Positions 1-10,083 are shown, numbered from the stretch's first letter. The stretch is DNA of 64,000 bases from an uncultured Pelagibacteraceae bacterium (GCA_902542975.1 CACBWM010000002.1:106234-170233); one strand, 5' to 3'. Translations and numbers: made by a program. Notes: generated by a model from the sequence alone, not told the origin.

Positions 1-350
1 CTATTATTTGTCCTTCTTGATCTACGACCTCCACCAAAACCCTCACCAAAAAAGTCTTCAAAAATATCAGAAAAATGATTTGAAAAATCGAAATTTCCAA
101 ATCCTCCTCTTCCACTTCCTCCATTCTCAAAAGCAGCATGACCAAAATTATCGTAATTTTGCTTTCTTTCAGAATTAGATAGTACGTGATAAGCTTCTGA
201 AGCCTCTTTAAATTTTTCTTCAGCCCCTTTATCACCCTTATTTTTATCAGGATGAAATTTAACTGCGAGTTTTCTATAAGCTGATTTTATTTGATCTGCA
301 GAAGCACTTTTATTTACACCTAAAACTTCGTAATAGTCTCTTTTTGCCAT
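1..350 (-). CDS. dnaJ: Chaperone protein DnaJ, N-terminal part (cut by window edge)
   Basis: Hsp40 co-chaperone that stimulates the DnaK ATPase and delivers unfolded clients in the cytoplasm. About 116 residues are visible from the ATG at 348-350. They hold the whole J domain ([12 protein letters not shown] start, HPD motif in FHPDKNKG) and then a Gly/Phe-rich linker ([19 protein letters not shown]). The zinc-finger and C-terminal domains lie outside the window. It sits 28 bases downstream of dnaK on the same strand, so grpE-dnaK-dnaJ is one unit. The family call is secure; only the truncation limits it. Confidence 0.95.
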   Translation of the reverse strand, partial: MAKRDYYEVLGVNKSASADQIKSAYRKLAVKFHPDKNKGDKGAEEKFKEASEAYHVLSNSERKQNYDNFGHAAFENGGSGRGGFGNFDFSNHFSDIFEDFFGEGFGGGRRSRRTNN

Positions 351-378
351 AACATGTTATAGACAAACGGTTGTTTTG

Positions 379-2301
379 TTAGGCGCTTTTTTCTTTATTC
401 TCGTCTTTTACTTCTTCAAAATCTGCATCAACAACGTTATCGTCTTTCGTATCTTCTTTCTTTGCGTCTTTTGGAGCATCATCAGGTTTTGCACCTTGTT
501 GTGATTTATAGATTGCCTCACCTAATTTCATAGATGCTTGAACTAAATCTTGTGTTTTTTTCTTAATTTCTTCAACATCAGTTCCTTTTAGTGCATTTCT
601 TAAGTTTGCTGATGCATCCTCAATAGCTTTTTTATCTGCATCAGAAACTTTGCCTCCATGTTCTTTTAAATTTTTTTCAGTTGAATGAATTAATGTATCT
701 GCTTGATTTCTTGCATCAACTGCTTCTCTTTTCTTTTTATCTTCCTCTTTATTTGACTCTGCATCTTTTACCATTTGATTAATTTCTTCATCACTTAATC
801 CTCCAGATGCTTGAATTTGAATTTTTTGTTCTTTGCCAGTTCCTTTGTCTTTAGCTGAAACATTCACAATACCATTTGCATCTATATCAAATGTCACTTC
901 AATTTGTGGAACTCCTCTTGGTGCAGGGGCTATTCCAACTAATTCAAAGTTTCCTAATACTTTATTATCTGAAGCCATCTCTCTTTCACCTTGAAGAACT
1001 CTGATTGATACAGCAGGTTGATTATCCTCTGCAGTAGAAAATACTTGGCTCTTTTTGGTTGGAATTGTTGTATTTTTATCAATTAATTTTGTTGATACAC
1101 CACCCAATGTTTCTATTCCTAAAGATAAAGGAGTTACATCTAAAAGTAACACATCTTTTACATCACCTTGTAATACACCCGCTTGAATTGCAGCACCCAT
1201 AGCAACAACTTCATCAGGATTTACAGATTTGTTAGGATCTTTCCCAAAGAAATTTTTTACTTCTTCTATAACTTTTGGCATTCTAGTCATACCACCAACT
1301 AGTACTATTTCATCTACTTCGCTTGCAGATAAACCTGCATCCTTTAGAGCTGTTTTGCATGGTGGAATTGTTCTTGAAATTAGATCTTCGACTAATGCCT
1401 CTAATTTAGCTCTAGTCATTTTCAAGTTTATATGTTTTGGTCCAGTTTTATCAGCAGTAATAAATGGAAGATTTATCTCAGTTTGCGTTGCAGATGATAA
1501 TTCTATTTTTGCTTTTTCTGCAGCTTCTTTCAATCTCTGCAAAGCTAGTTTATCTGATTTTAAATCAATACCGTTTTCTTTTTTGAATTCCGAAAGTAAG
1601 TAATCAACTATTGCATTATCAAAATCTTCTCCACCTAAAAATGTGTCACCATTGGTTGACTTAACCTCAAATACACCGTCACCTAATTCAAGAATCGAAA
1701 CATCAAATGTTCCTCCACCTAGATCATAGACTGCTATTTTTTTATTTGCTTTTTTATCTAAACCATATGCAAGAGATGCTGCTGTTGGCTCATTTATAAT
1801 TCTTAAAACCTCAAGCCCAGCAATTTTACCTGCATCTTTAGTAGCTTGTCTTTGAGCATCATTAAAATAAGCTGGAACGGTAATAACTGCTTGCTTCACT
1901 TCGGAGCCTAAATATTTCTCTGCTGTCTCTTTCATTTTCTGAAGTGTGAAAGCTGATATTTGTGATGGCGAATATTTTTGGCCTTTTGCTTCAATCCATG
2001 CGTCGCCTTTATCTGAGTTAACTATTTTAAAAGGTGCAGTCTCAACATCTTTTTTTACTGTTGGGTCATCAAAATTTCTCCCAATTAATCTTTTAACAGC
2101 AAATATCGTATTTTCAGGATTTGTAACTGCCTGTCTTTTTGCGGGTTGACCTATTAATTTTTCACCTTCATCTGTAAAAGCAACAACTGAAGGTGTCGTT
2201 CTTGCTCCTTCAGCATTTTCTAAAACCTTTGCTTGTGTTCCCTCCATGACTGCTACGCAAGAGTTTGTTGTTCCTAAATCAATTCCAATAACTTTACTCA
2301 T
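379..2301 (-). CDS. dnaK: Molecular chaperone DnaK (Hsp70)
   Basis: ATP-driven chaperone working with DnaJ and GrpE. The 640 residues match the usual family length. The nucleotide-binding domain starts with the phosphate loop [10 protein letters not shown] (residues 5-14), with [15 protein letters not shown] and [10 protein letters not shown] further on. The substrate domain begins around residue 390 ([14 protein letters not shown]). The C-terminus is charged and ends in a DADFEEV-type tail, the usual bacterial DnaK ending. The start is the ATG at 2299-2301, 61 bases after grpE. The leader to grpE could hold a heat-shock promoter, but I could not define one. Confidence 0.98.
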   Translation of the reverse strand: MSKVIGIDLGTTNSCVAVMEGTQAKVLENAEGARTTPSVVAFTDEGEKLIGQPAKRQAVTNPENTIFAVKRLIGRNFDDPTVKKDVETAPFKIVNSDKGDAWIEAKGQKYSPSQISAFTLQKMKETAEKYLGSEVKQAVITVPAYFNDAQRQATKDAGKIAGLEVLRIINEPTAASLAYGLDKKANKKIAVYDLGGGTFDVSILELGDGVFEVKSTNGDTFLGGEDFDNAIVDYLLSEFKKENGIDLKSDKLALQRLKEAAEKAKIELSSATQTEINLPFITADKTGPKHINLKMTRAKLEALVEDLISRTIPPCKTALKDAGLSASEVDEIVLVGGMTRMPKVIEEVKNFFGKDPNKSVNPDEVVAMGAAIQAGVLQGDVKDVLLLDVTPLSLGIETLGGVSTKLIDKNTTIPTKKSQVFSTAEDNQPAVSIRVLQGEREMASDNKVLGNFELVGIAPAPRGVPQIEVTFDIDANGIVNVSAKDKGTGKEQKIQIQASGGLSDEEINQMVKDAESNKEEDKKKREAVDARNQADTLIHSTEKNLKEHGGKVSDADKKAIEDASANLRNALKGTDVEEIKKKTQDLVQASMKLGEAIYKSQQGAKPDDAPKDAKKEDTKDDNVVDADFEEVKDENKEKSA

Positions 2302-2362
2302 AATCTATACCGTTTGATGCTCATATAAGTGCTAATTCTGCAACTACAACCATAATAAATAA

Positions 2363-3001
2363 TTAATTTTTTGCCTCTTTTTCTCTATTTTCTTGGTTTT
2401 CTTGGTTTTTTTGTTTCTCTTCAACTTTTTTTTTAGATACAGCTACCAACGAAGGTCTCAGCAACCTATCCTTCATCATAAAACCTTTTTGAATTTCTTG
2501 AACAATTGTTCCTTGATCTTTGGTATCATCTTCAACTTCCATCATAGCCTGATGTAAATTTGGATCAAGTTTTTCGTTAATAGCTTTAATTGGCTCAATA
2601 TTATTTTTTTTAAAAATTGAAATCATATCATTATTAATAATATTAATATGCTCTATCAATTTCTTTAATGTGTCTTTATCTTTTATAGTCTCATCATTTT
2701 CCAAAGTTTGTTTTGATCTTTCTAGATTATCTAGAAGATTAAGTGTTTCTCTTGCAAATGAGAAGCCGCCATATTCAAAAGCTTCATCTTTCTCTTTCTC
2801 AAATCTTCTCCTCTGATTTTCCATTTCTGCAAATGTTCTAGCAACTTTATCTTTAAGATTTGTAATTTCTTCTTCAGGAGAAATTTGCTCATCTTTTTCT
2901 TTTTTTTCAGTTTCTTCTAGAGCCTGTTTATCTATATTTATCTCTGAGTTTTCGTCTTTTAAAGTTTGATCTTTCTTATTTTTTAATTCTTCTTTTTCCA
3001 T
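2363..3001 (-). CDS. grpE: Nucleotide exchange factor GrpE
   Basis: Dimeric factor that releases ADP from DnaK. The 212 residues consist of a highly charged Lys/Glu N-terminal tail (about 1-45), a long coiled coil (about 45-120, with AEMENQRRRFEKEKDEA) and the C-terminal beta domain (LDPNLHQAMMEVE, then a GFMMKDRLLRPSLVAVS motif near 170-190). It is the first gene of the grpE-dnaK-dnaJ unit, divergent from rdgB with 36 bases between start codons. The repressor gene hrcA, often just upstream of grpE, is not here. Confidence 0.95.
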   Translation of the reverse strand: MEKEELKNKKDQTLKDENSEINIDKQALEETEKKEKDEQISPEEEITNLKDKVARTFAEMENQRRRFEKEKDEAFEYGGFSFARETLNLLDNLERSKQTLENDETIKDKDTLKKLIEHINIINNDMISIFKKNNIEPIKAINEKLDPNLHQAMMEVEDDTKDQGTIVQEIQKGFMMKDRLLRPSLVAVSKKKVEEKQKNQENQENREKEAKN

Positions 3002-3037
3002 TAGAGACTATATGGTAAGAAATTCATGAAATTCTAG

Positions 3038-3640
3038 ATGTTAAAAAAAAAAAATAAAGAAATCGTAATAGGGTCAAATAATGATGGAAAAATAAAAGAA
3101 ATTAAAGATTTACTGCCCAAATATTACACCATTACTTCTCCAAAAGAGTATGGCCTCAATAGCCCTAGAGAAAACGGAAATACTTTTCTAAAAAATTCTT
3201 TAATTAAAGCAAAGTACTTTTCAAAAAAAACAAAAAAAATTTGTATTGCAGATGATTCTGGCCTTGAAATTGAATTACTAAATAATCAACCAGGCATTTA
3301 TTCAGCAAGATGGGGTGGAAAAAAGGGTGATTTTAATTTGGCAATATCCAAAGTATATCAAAAATTATCGAAGGTAGATAAAAACTGGAAATCAAAAAAA
3401 ATTAAAGCAAGATTTATTTGTGCATTAACTATTTATGGATTAAAAAAAAATCCGATTCAATCTTTAGGGATTATTAGTGGTAGGATTTCTAAAAAGAAAA
3501 TTGGAAATAAAGGTTTTGGCTATGATCCAATTTTTATACCTGAAAATAAAAAATTAACATTCGGTCAAATGAGTCAAAAGTTAAAATTTAAAAACGATCA
3601 CCGAGCACAAGCTTTCAAAAAAATTAAAAAATTTCTTTAA
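3038..3640 (+). CDS. rdgB: Non-canonical purine NTP pyrophosphatase (RdgB/HAM1)
   Basis: Hydrolyses dITP, ITP and XTP to monophosphates, keeping deaminated purines out of DNA and RNA. The 200 residues show the substrate loop SNNDGK (13-18), the metal/catalytic motif ADDSGLEIEL (71-80), the PGIYSARWGG segment and GFGYDPIF near residue 163, all typical of HAM1. The 3' end overlaps the convergent 3' end of the next gene by 17 bases. hemW, a frequent partner of rdgB in alphaproteobacteria, does not follow. Confidence 0.95.
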   Translation: MLKKKNKEIVIGSNNDGKIKEIKDLLPKYYTITSPKEYGLNSPRENGNTFLKNSLIKAKYFSKKTKKICIADDSGLEIELLNNQPGIYSARWGGKKGDFNLAISKVYQKLSKVDKNWKSKKIKARFICALTIYGLKKNPIQSLGIISGRISKKKIGNKGFGYDPIFIPENKKLTFGQMSQKLKFKNDHRAQAFKKIKKFL

Positions 3641-4781
3641 AATTTTCTCCTTGAATTTCATAAAAGTTCAATTGATGCGTTATTGTTTTTTTATCTATTT
3701 CAAAGATGCCGATTTTTCCTTTGAACTTATTTTTTTTAATAAATAAATTTTCATTAGTCTTAAAATCATTATTTATCAACAAGTAATACACTAAACCGAT
3801 TAGATCATAACTTAAAAAAGAAATTTGATTAGGTTTATTATTGAAGTTTTGAATGTACTCTTTTTCAAATATTTCAAAATTATCTTTGTTTATTGACGGG
3901 AAATATATTGGATGTAATGAAATTTCTTTCAGAAGACTTTCATCAAACCATTGGTTCAGCGTAATATATTTTATTCTTTCTGACGATATATCGGTATATA
4001 ATAATGAAGTAGCAACACTTTTTAGACTTTCACTAAAATCACCAATTATTACTGAGTCAAAATTAATGAAACCTAAAGTATCTTTTTTTTTTAATTCATC
4101 TATTTTTTTCTTTTTATTAAAAGTATTTGAGTTCTCTATTCTTTTAATTTCGTCCTCTAAGTTTTGTTTTCTTTGTTGATACCTTGTTAAATCTTCTATT
4201 TGCTTTGTTAATAATGTTGGGTCTTTGGTATAAATAAATTTTTCTTTTAATATTAAATTAGATTTCTCAATAGCCTCTTCAATTTCTCTTTTATAGCCTG
4301 TTTCAGGTATTAAAAATATTGTATTATTTAAATTTTTTTCACTTAAATATTTTTTAATTGTATTTATTTGTGATATTGCATTTACTCCTGCCGAAATTAC
4401 ATTTCTTGGATTATTTCTAATTTTGTTTGTAAAAGATAAGAATGTTACTTCACTTAACTCATCTAAATATTTATTACTCTCATTGAATACCGGTCCAATA
4501 ATTATGTTTACACCGTTATTGTAAAGCTCATTTGATACTTTTAATGCATCTATTGGGTTTGCTTTAGTATCTTTAGGAATTATTGTTAATCTGTCATCAT
4601 TAATTTTATTCAATGCCATTCTTGTAGATTTAAGAATTGAATTACCAATATATGAATATTCACCTGATAGAGGTACAATTAAACCTATTTTAATTCTCTC
4701 ATCTGAAATTGCTTTAAGATGTGAGGAAACGATTATAAGAAAAACTTTTAAAAATATGATATATAATTTTCTCATTTTCAT
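3624..4781 (-). CDS. LpoA-like periplasmic binding-protein-fold protein (penicillin-binding protein activator family)
   Basis: Predicted envelope protein of 385 residues. An N-terminal hydrophobic stretch (about 5-24, IIFLKVFLIIVSSHLKA) looks like a signal peptide. The rest resembles the type I periplasmic-binding fold: IKIGLIVPLSGEYSYIG near 31-47 and NIIIGPVFNES near 90-100. In other proteobacteria a protein of this fold next to rsmI is LpoA/YraM, an outer-membrane activator of penicillin-binding proteins. The divergent rsmI neighbour supports that here. I see no lipobox, so anchoring may differ. The alternative is a branched-chain amino-acid-type binding protein. Only 3 bases separate its start codon from that of rsmI. 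Confidence 0.7.
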   Translation of the reverse strand: MKMRKLYIIFLKVFLIIVSSHLKAISDERIKIGLIVPLSGEYSYIGNSILKSTRMALNKINDDRLTIIPKDTKANPIDALKVSNELYNNGVNIIIGPVFNESNKYLDELSEVTFLSFTNKIRNNPRNVISAGVNAISQINTIKKYLSEKNLNNTIFLIPETGYKREIEEAIEKSNLILKEKFIYTKDPTLLTKQIEDLTRYQQRKQNLEDEIKRIENSNTFNKKKKIDELKKKDTLGFINFDSVIIGDFSESLKSVATSLLYTDISSERIKYITLNQWFDESLLKEISLHPIYFPSINKDNFEIFEKEYIQNFNNKPNQISFLSYDLIGLVYYLLINNDFKTNENLFIKKNKFKGKIGIFEIDKKTITHQLNFYEIQGENFKEIF

Positions 4782-4784
4782 TAA

Positions 4785-5642
4785 ATGTATAATTTTGAAA
4801 TAAATGATATTTTAAAACCTGGGCTATATTGTGTTTCTACGCCGATAGGAAACTTAGGTGATATAACTTTTAGGGCTATATACATACTTAATAAATCGGA
4901 TCTAATTTTGTCAGAAGACACCAGAGTTTCAAGTAAACTATTATCTAGGTTTAATATAAATACAAAATTACTATCTAATCACAAATTTAATGAAAAAAAA
5001 AATATTAAATACTTATTAAATTTATTAAAAGAAAATAAAATAATTTCTATCATTTCAGATGCAGGTACACCAACAATTTCAGATCCTGGTGGGGTTTTAA
5101 TAAACGAATGCATCAAAAATAAAATTGATATATTTCCAGTTCCAGGATCTTCTGCTGTTGCTTCGGCTTTTTCTATAAGTGGTTTTTCAAACAATTTTTT
5201 TTTTTGTGGGTTTTTGCCTGATAAAAAGATACAAATTGATCAACTCTTTCAAAAGATTTCTAATTTAAATTGCTCAATTATTTTTTTTATTTCGCCCAAA
5301 AAAATAAAAAAAATAATACCTCAAATCCAAAAATACTTTAATGATAGAGATATTTTAGTTACTAGAGAAATGACAAAATTACATGAGGAATACATTAGAG
5401 AAAAAGTAAAAAATCTTAATAATGTCAATATATCTCAAAAAGGTGAAATGACTGTTGTTATATCGGAAAATCCAAATTTACAAAATAGGTTACAAGTAAT
5501 CGAAGAATCAGTTAAAAAAAAAATTATTAAACTTTTAAAAAAAATGTCAATTAAAGATATAACAATAAAAATAAGTAAAGAAAATAATATATCGAAAAAA
5601 ATAATTTATGATTTTTGTTTGAAAAAAAAAAATGAAATCTAA
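4785..5642 (+). CDS. rsmI: 16S rRNA (cytidine(1402)-2'-O)-methyltransferase RsmI
   Basis: SAM-dependent tetrapyrrole-methylase-fold enzyme that 2'-O-methylates C1402 in the decoding centre of 16S rRNA. The 285 residues have family motifs YCVSTPIGNLGDIT (about 15-28), SEDTRVSSKLL (43-53) and SDAGTPTISDPG (91-102), with VPGSSAVASAFSISG further on. The C-terminus is Lys-rich and its last codons run through an A-rich tract that overlaps the next gene's start by 11 bases. The two genes are probably translationally coupled. It is divergent from the LpoA-like gene. Confidence 0.95.
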   Translation: MYNFEINDILKPGLYCVSTPIGNLGDITFRAIYILNKSDLILSEDTRVSSKLLSRFNINTKLLSNHKFNEKKNIKYLLNLLKENKIISIISDAGTPTISDPGGVLINECIKNKIDIFPVPGSSAVASAFSISGFSNNFFFCGFLPDKKIQIDQLFQKISNLNCSIIFFISPKKIKKIIPQIQKYFNDRDILVTREMTKLHEEYIREKVKNLNNVNISQKGEMTVVISENPNLQNRLQVIEESVKKKIIKLLKKMSIKDITIKISKENNISKKIIYDFCLKKKNEI

Positions 5643-6225
5643 AAACTTAAAATTAATAATAATTTTTCTATTAATTTCAGGATGCGTCGGCTATTCATCT
5701 ACAGGTGTTTTGGGTACAGGAGTTTCGGTTGCTATGGATCCAAGGACTATAGGAACACAAATTGATGACTCATTAATGCAAAAAAATTTAAGAACAAAAT
5801 TAATATTGATGAATAAAGGTTACCTACTTAACGTAAAGACTAAAGTATTGGATGGTCGAATTTTCATAACAGGTAAAGTAGACACTGTAGAGGAAAAATT
5901 AAAAATTACGAAGCTTGGGTGGGAAATAAAAGGAGCTAGATCGGTAAAAAATGATTTAAAAATAAAAGAAAAGTTTAATTTTCAACAAACTGCAAAAGAT
6001 GTATTAATTACTTCTCAATTAAGAACTGCACTAATAACAAATAAGAAAATAGCGTCTGCAAATTATGACATCGATACATATAAAAAGATTATTTATGTTT
6101 ATGGTATTTCACAAAATGAGGATGAAAGAGCTGAGGTTATAAATGAAGCGAAGAAAGTTCTTGATGTTGAAGACGTCATTACAAGTATATTTTTAGTAGA
6201 GGATTTGAGAGTGATAAAAAACTAG
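5632..6225 (+). CDS. BON-domain outer-membrane lipoprotein (DolP/YraP-like)
   Basis: Predicted lipoprotein of 197 residues. The signal peptide ends in a lipobox LISG-C with the lipidated Cys at residue 18. Two BON domains follow (about 48-110 and 115-190); the first holds VKTKVLDGRIFITGKVDT and the second ends in VINEAKKVLDVEDV. In Escherichia coli the order is yraL(rsmI)-yraM(lpoA)-yraN-diaA-yraP(dolP), so the neighbours here fit a DolP equivalent acting in outer-membrane integrity. yraN and diaA are missing between rsmI and this gene. Its TAG stop and the convergent maeB TAG share the palindrome CTAG. Confidence 0.85.
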   Translation: MKSKNLKLIIIFLLISGCVGYSSTGVLGTGVSVAMDPRTIGTQIDDSLMQKNLRTKLILMNKGYLLNVKTKVLDGRIFITGKVDTVEEKLKITKLGWEIKGARSVKNDLKIKEKFNFQQTAKDVLITSQLRTALITNKKIASANYDIDTYKKIIYVYGISQNEDERAEVINEAKKVLDVEDVITSIFLVEDLRVIKN

Positions 6226-8510
6226 TTTGGTTTTTTATAATTAATCACTCCAGCTGAATAAGCTGCCACTGATGCCAAATTTAATATGTCGGAGGTCGAT
6301 GATCTTAACGGAGCAATTTCAATTGCCTGACCCAAACCAATTAATAGTGGTCCTATGACTTTTGCACCACCCAAAGTTTTCATTGTTTTATAAGTTATAG
6401 CAGCACTATGCTGCCCAGGCATAATTAATATATTCGCATTACCAACAATCTCAGAGAATGGATAAAGATCTTTATATTCGTCGCTTAAAGCTACATCAGG
6501 CTGCATATCTCCATCAAACTTAAAGTTAACGTTTTTATTTTTTAATATTTCTACAGCGTCTCTTATGTGTTTAGTTCTAGCTGTGATCGGTTGGCCAAAG
6601 GTTGAGTGTGAAAGAAAAGCAACTTTTGGTTCAAATCCAAATAATTTTGCAACTCTAGATGCAGAAATAGCAATTTCAGAAAGTTGTTCAGATGTTGGAT
6701 ATTCGTGAACACTTGTATCTGCAATAAAAACTGTTTTTCCCCTATTTACAATCATGTTTAATCCAAACATAATTTCTCCCGGTCGTGCATCTATGACCTT
6801 TTTTACTTTCTCAAGAGATTGTCCATACCTTCTTGAATTTCCAGTAACCATTGCATCAGCATCACCACATGCAACCATGCAAGAACCCCATATAACTCTG
6901 TCATTTCTGACCATTTTATCACAATCTCTTTCAAGTAATCCCTCTGTTCTTTGAAGTTTTTTAAATAGGTAATTTACATATTTTTTTCGTTTGTCACTTA
7001 AAGTAGAGTTCACAATCTTAATATCAAAGTTTTCTCCGTAACCAATCTCTCTGAGTTTTTCTTTAACCACTTTTTCTTTAGCAACCAAAATAGGCGTACC
7101 TAATCCACTATTTTTGAATGCTATAGCAGCCTTCAAAGTATTTTCATCTTCACCGTCAGCAAATACAACTTTTTTGTTTGTTTTTTTAATTTGGTTATTT
7201 ATTCCCTGCATAATAGTTACAGATGGATCAAGCCTTTGTTTAAGCTGTTCAGAATATTGATCAAAATTTTCTATTTTTTTTCTAGCAACACCAGATTTTA
7301 TAGCAGCTTTTGCGACTGCTACTGGTATTACACTTATTAATCGAGGGTCAAAAGTAGATGGAATAATATATTCTCTTCCGTAATTAGGTCTTTCCCCACC
7401 CATTGCAGCTGCCACTTCGTCAGGTACAAATTCTCTAGCAAGTGAAGCAATAGCATTAGCTGCCGCAACTTTCATTTCTTCATTTATTGTTTTTGCTCTA
7501 ACATCTAATGCTCCCCTAAATATGTATGGAAATCCAATTAAATTATTTACTTGATTTGGATAATCGGATCTACCCGTTGCTATAATTGCATCATTCCTCA
7601 CTTCTTCTATATCTTCTGGTTTAATTTCAGGATCTGGATTTGCACAAGCGAATATAATTGGATTTTTTGCCATTTTTTTAATCATACTCTTTTTTACAAC
7701 ACCCGCTGCGGATAAGCCTAAAAATACATCTGCATTTTTCATCGCATCATCTAAACTTTTATCATTTGTTTCAACTGCAAATCCTTTTTTCCAAGAATTA
7801 ATATCTTTTCTATTTTTATTTATTACACCTTTTGTATCCAGCATTTTGATATTATTTTTTGGAATACCTTTGCTTCTAAATAATTTTGCACATGCCATAG
7901 CTGCAGCACCAGCACCATTGATTACTATTTTAATTTTTTTTAAGTTTTTTTTTGCAATATCAACTGCATTAATTAATGCAGCCGTTGTTATAATAGCTGT
8001 CCCATGTTGATCGTCATGAAAGACAGGAATATCTAGAATTTTTTTTAATTCCTCTTCAATTATAAAACAGTTTGGAGCCGCAATGTCTTCAAGATTTATA
8101 CCACCAAAACTTTTTGCTATATGTTTTATGGAATTAATTATTTCTTTTGTATCCTCTGTGTCTATTTCTAAATCTATAGAGTCAATATCTGCAAATCTTT
8201 TAAATAGAACAGCTTTTCCTTCCATCACTGGTTTTGATGCAATCGCACCCAAATTTCCTAGTCCTAATATTGCTGATCCATTACTAATAACTGCAACTAA
8301 GTTTCCTTTAGTAGTATATTCATAAGCCAACTCAGGATTATCAGCTATTGCCTTCACTGGAGCTGCCACACCAGGAGAATAAGCTAAGGCCAAGTCTCTT
8401 TTTGTAGTTACAGGCTTAGATGAAACGATCTCTATTTTGCCAGATTTATCATTAGTATGAAAATCTAAAGCTTCTTTATCAGAATAATGTTCAATTTTGT
8501 TTTTTTTCAT
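6222..8510 (-). CDS. maeB: NADP-dependent malic enzyme with C-terminal phosphotransacetylase-like domain
   Basis: Oxidatively decarboxylates malate to pyruvate, yielding NADPH. The 762 residues match the MaeB fusion type: malic enzyme domain about 1-425 (TKRDLALAYSPGVAAP, FHDDQHGTAI, INGAGAAAMA nucleotide fold) and a phosphotransacetylase-like domain about 430-760 (VVFADGEDENTLKAA, MPGQHSAA). In known MaeB proteins the second domain is regulatory and not a working acetyltransferase. Single gene convergent with the BON lipoprotein and divergent from murJ (43 bases). Confidence 0.95.
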   Translation of the reverse strand: MKKNKIEHYSDKEALDFHTNDKSGKIEIVSSKPVTTKRDLALAYSPGVAAPVKAIADNPELAYEYTTKGNLVAVISNGSAILGLGNLGAIASKPVMEGKAVLFKRFADIDSIDLEIDTEDTKEIINSIKHIAKSFGGINLEDIAAPNCFIIEEELKKILDIPVFHDDQHGTAIITTAALINAVDIAKKNLKKIKIVINGAGAAAMACAKLFRSKGIPKNNIKMLDTKGVINKNRKDINSWKKGFAVETNDKSLDDAMKNADVFLGLSAAGVVKKSMIKKMAKNPIIFACANPDPEIKPEDIEEVRNDAIIATGRSDYPNQVNNLIGFPYIFRGALDVRAKTINEEMKVAAANAIASLAREFVPDEVAAAMGGERPNYGREYIIPSTFDPRLISVIPVAVAKAAIKSGVARKKIENFDQYSEQLKQRLDPSVTIMQGINNQIKKTNKKVVFADGEDENTLKAAIAFKNSGLGTPILVAKEKVVKEKLREIGYGENFDIKIVNSTLSDKRKKYVNYLFKKLQRTEGLLERDCDKMVRNDRVIWGSCMVACGDADAMVTGNSRRYGQSLEKVKKVIDARPGEIMFGLNMIVNRGKTVFIADTSVHEYPTSEQLSEIAISASRVAKLFGFEPKVAFLSHSTFGQPITARTKHIRDAVEILKNKNVNFKFDGDMQPDVALSDEYKDLYPFSEIVGNANILIMPGQHSAAITYKTMKTLGGAKVIGPLLIGLGQAIEIAPLRSSTSDILNLASVAAYSAGVINYKKPN

Positions 8511-8553
8511 TATTTGTTAGATATACAAAAGGATTAAGTTACTAATATGATTT

Positions 8554-10080
8554 ATGAATTTAATTAAGTCAACAGGCACATTTAGTCTGTTTGTTATACT
8601 AAGCAGAATTTTAGGATACATTAGAGACTTTTTTATAGCTATTTATCTTGGATCGGGACCAATTGCTGATGCATTCTTCGTAGCATTTAGAATACCAAAC
8701 ACTTTTAGGAGATTATTTGCAGAAGGTACTTTTAATGCAGCTTTTGTTCCATCTTATACATCAGAACTTCTGTCCAATAAAAAAAAGGCTCAAAAATTTG
8801 CAAACTCAGTATTTAATTTATTGGTCTTAGCACTTTTAAGTTTAACAATATTAGTAGAGATCTTTATGCCAAGCTTTATAAAATTGATTGCCCCTGGCTT
8901 CTCAGATTTAGATGAAAAGTTCAAATTAGCAGTTGATTTAACAAGAATTACTTTCCCTTTTTTATTTTTCATAAGCATAGCTTCTTTTTTTTCAGCAATT
9001 TTAAATTCACATAACAAATTTGCTGCCGCTGCCGCTGCTCCTCTTTTTTTAAATGTAATATTAATAATATGCTTCCTAATTATAAAAAATGATACAGATT
9101 TAGTTTTCTATCTAAGTTATGGTGTAACCTTTGCGGGAATTATACAATTTATATTTTTAATTATTTTTACAAGAAAATACTTTAATCCAAGTTTTAAATT
9201 CAATTTCCAAATAGATAACAAAATAAAATTCTTTTTTAAAAAGCTCTTACCAAGTATATTTTCATCTGGTGTTACACAAATAAATATATTAGTTGGAACA
9301 ATAATTGCTTCTTTTCAAGCAAGTGCGGTTTCATATTTGTATTATGCAGATAGAATATACCAGATAAATTTAGCAATAGCAGGGATTGTAATCGCTATAA
9401 TTATTTTACCCAACCTCAGTAGACATGTTAAGAGTAAAAATAAAGTAAAATTGGAAATCTTACAAAATAAATCTTTAGAGTTAAGTTTATTTTTAAGTCT
9501 TCCTGCAACCCTTGCATTAATTTTTGCTTCTGAAGAAATTGTTTCTGCACTTTTTGGGTATGGATCTTTTAGCGAAGAAAGTGTTAAAAATTCAGCTCTT
9601 GCATTATTTTATTTTGCATTGGGTCTACCTGCATTTTCAATAATAAAAATATTTTCTAGTTTTGTATTTGCCAGAAATGATACTAAAACACCCTTTTACT
9701 TTTCATTGATTTCTGTAATTTTGAATATTGTTGTTAGTGTATCTTTATTTAGTAAACTAGGTTTTATTATAATTCCTATAGCAACAACTATTTCTTCGTG
9801 GCTAAATGGATTCTTACTTATGGTATTTGTCCTTAACAAAAATTACTTTAATTTCAATAATTCCTTTTTTAAACAGCTATTAAAAATATTTATTGCAAAT
9901 TTAATTTGTTTGGGATTATTCAAAATATTAATAAATTATTTTAGTAATTATTTTTTATTTACAAATAGTTATAAATTTTTAGCAATTATATTATTAGTTC
10001 TTTTAACTTTTGCTTTTTATTTGTTAATTTCAGTACTCATTAAGGCCTTTAAAATATCTGATATTAAATTAAACTATTAA
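8554..10080 (+). CDS. murJ: Lipid II flippase MurJ
   Basis: Inner-membrane MOP-superfamily protein that flips lipid II for peptidoglycan synthesis. The 508 residues are hydrophobic throughout with about 14 predicted helices. N-terminal family motifs include SRILGYIRDFFIA (about 18-30), GPIADAFFVAFRIPN and FRRLFAEGTFNAAFVPSY, which carry charged residues known to matter for flipping. The start ATG at 8554 fits the canonical N-terminus. trpS begins 3 bases after its stop, so the two are probably co-transcribed. Confidence 0.96.
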   Translation: MNLIKSTGTFSLFVILSRILGYIRDFFIAIYLGSGPIADAFFVAFRIPNTFRRLFAEGTFNAAFVPSYTSELLSNKKKAQKFANSVFNLLVLALLSLTILVEIFMPSFIKLIAPGFSDLDEKFKLAVDLTRITFPFLFFISIASFFSAILNSHNKFAAAAAAPLFLNVILIICFLIIKNDTDLVFYLSYGVTFAGIIQFIFLIIFTRKYFNPSFKFNFQIDNKIKFFFKKLLPSIFSSGVTQINILVGTIIASFQASAVSYLYYADRIYQINLAIAGIVIAIIILPNLSRHVKSKNKVKLEILQNKSLELSLFLSLPATLALIFASEEIVSALFGYGSFSEESVKNSALALFYFALGLPAFSIIKIFSSFVFARNDTKTPFYFSLISVILNIVVSVSLFSKLGFIIIPIATTISSWLNGFLLMVFVLNKNYFNFNNSFFKQLLKIFIANLICLGLFKILINYFSNYFLFTNSYKFLAIILLVLLTFAFYLLISVLIKAFKISDIKLNY

Positions 10081-10083
10081 AGT

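Noticed and set aside
1229..1603. Open frame on the opposite strand of dnaK, and similar antisense frames inside other genes
   Set aside because: These are shadows of strongly coding sequences on the other strand, with no ribosome site or family resemblance.
2302..2362. AAGTGCTAA at 2327-2335, resembling one half of the CIRCE/HrcA operator before dnaK
   Set aside because: The matching half-site at the required nine-base spacing is absent, and no hrcA gene is in the window.
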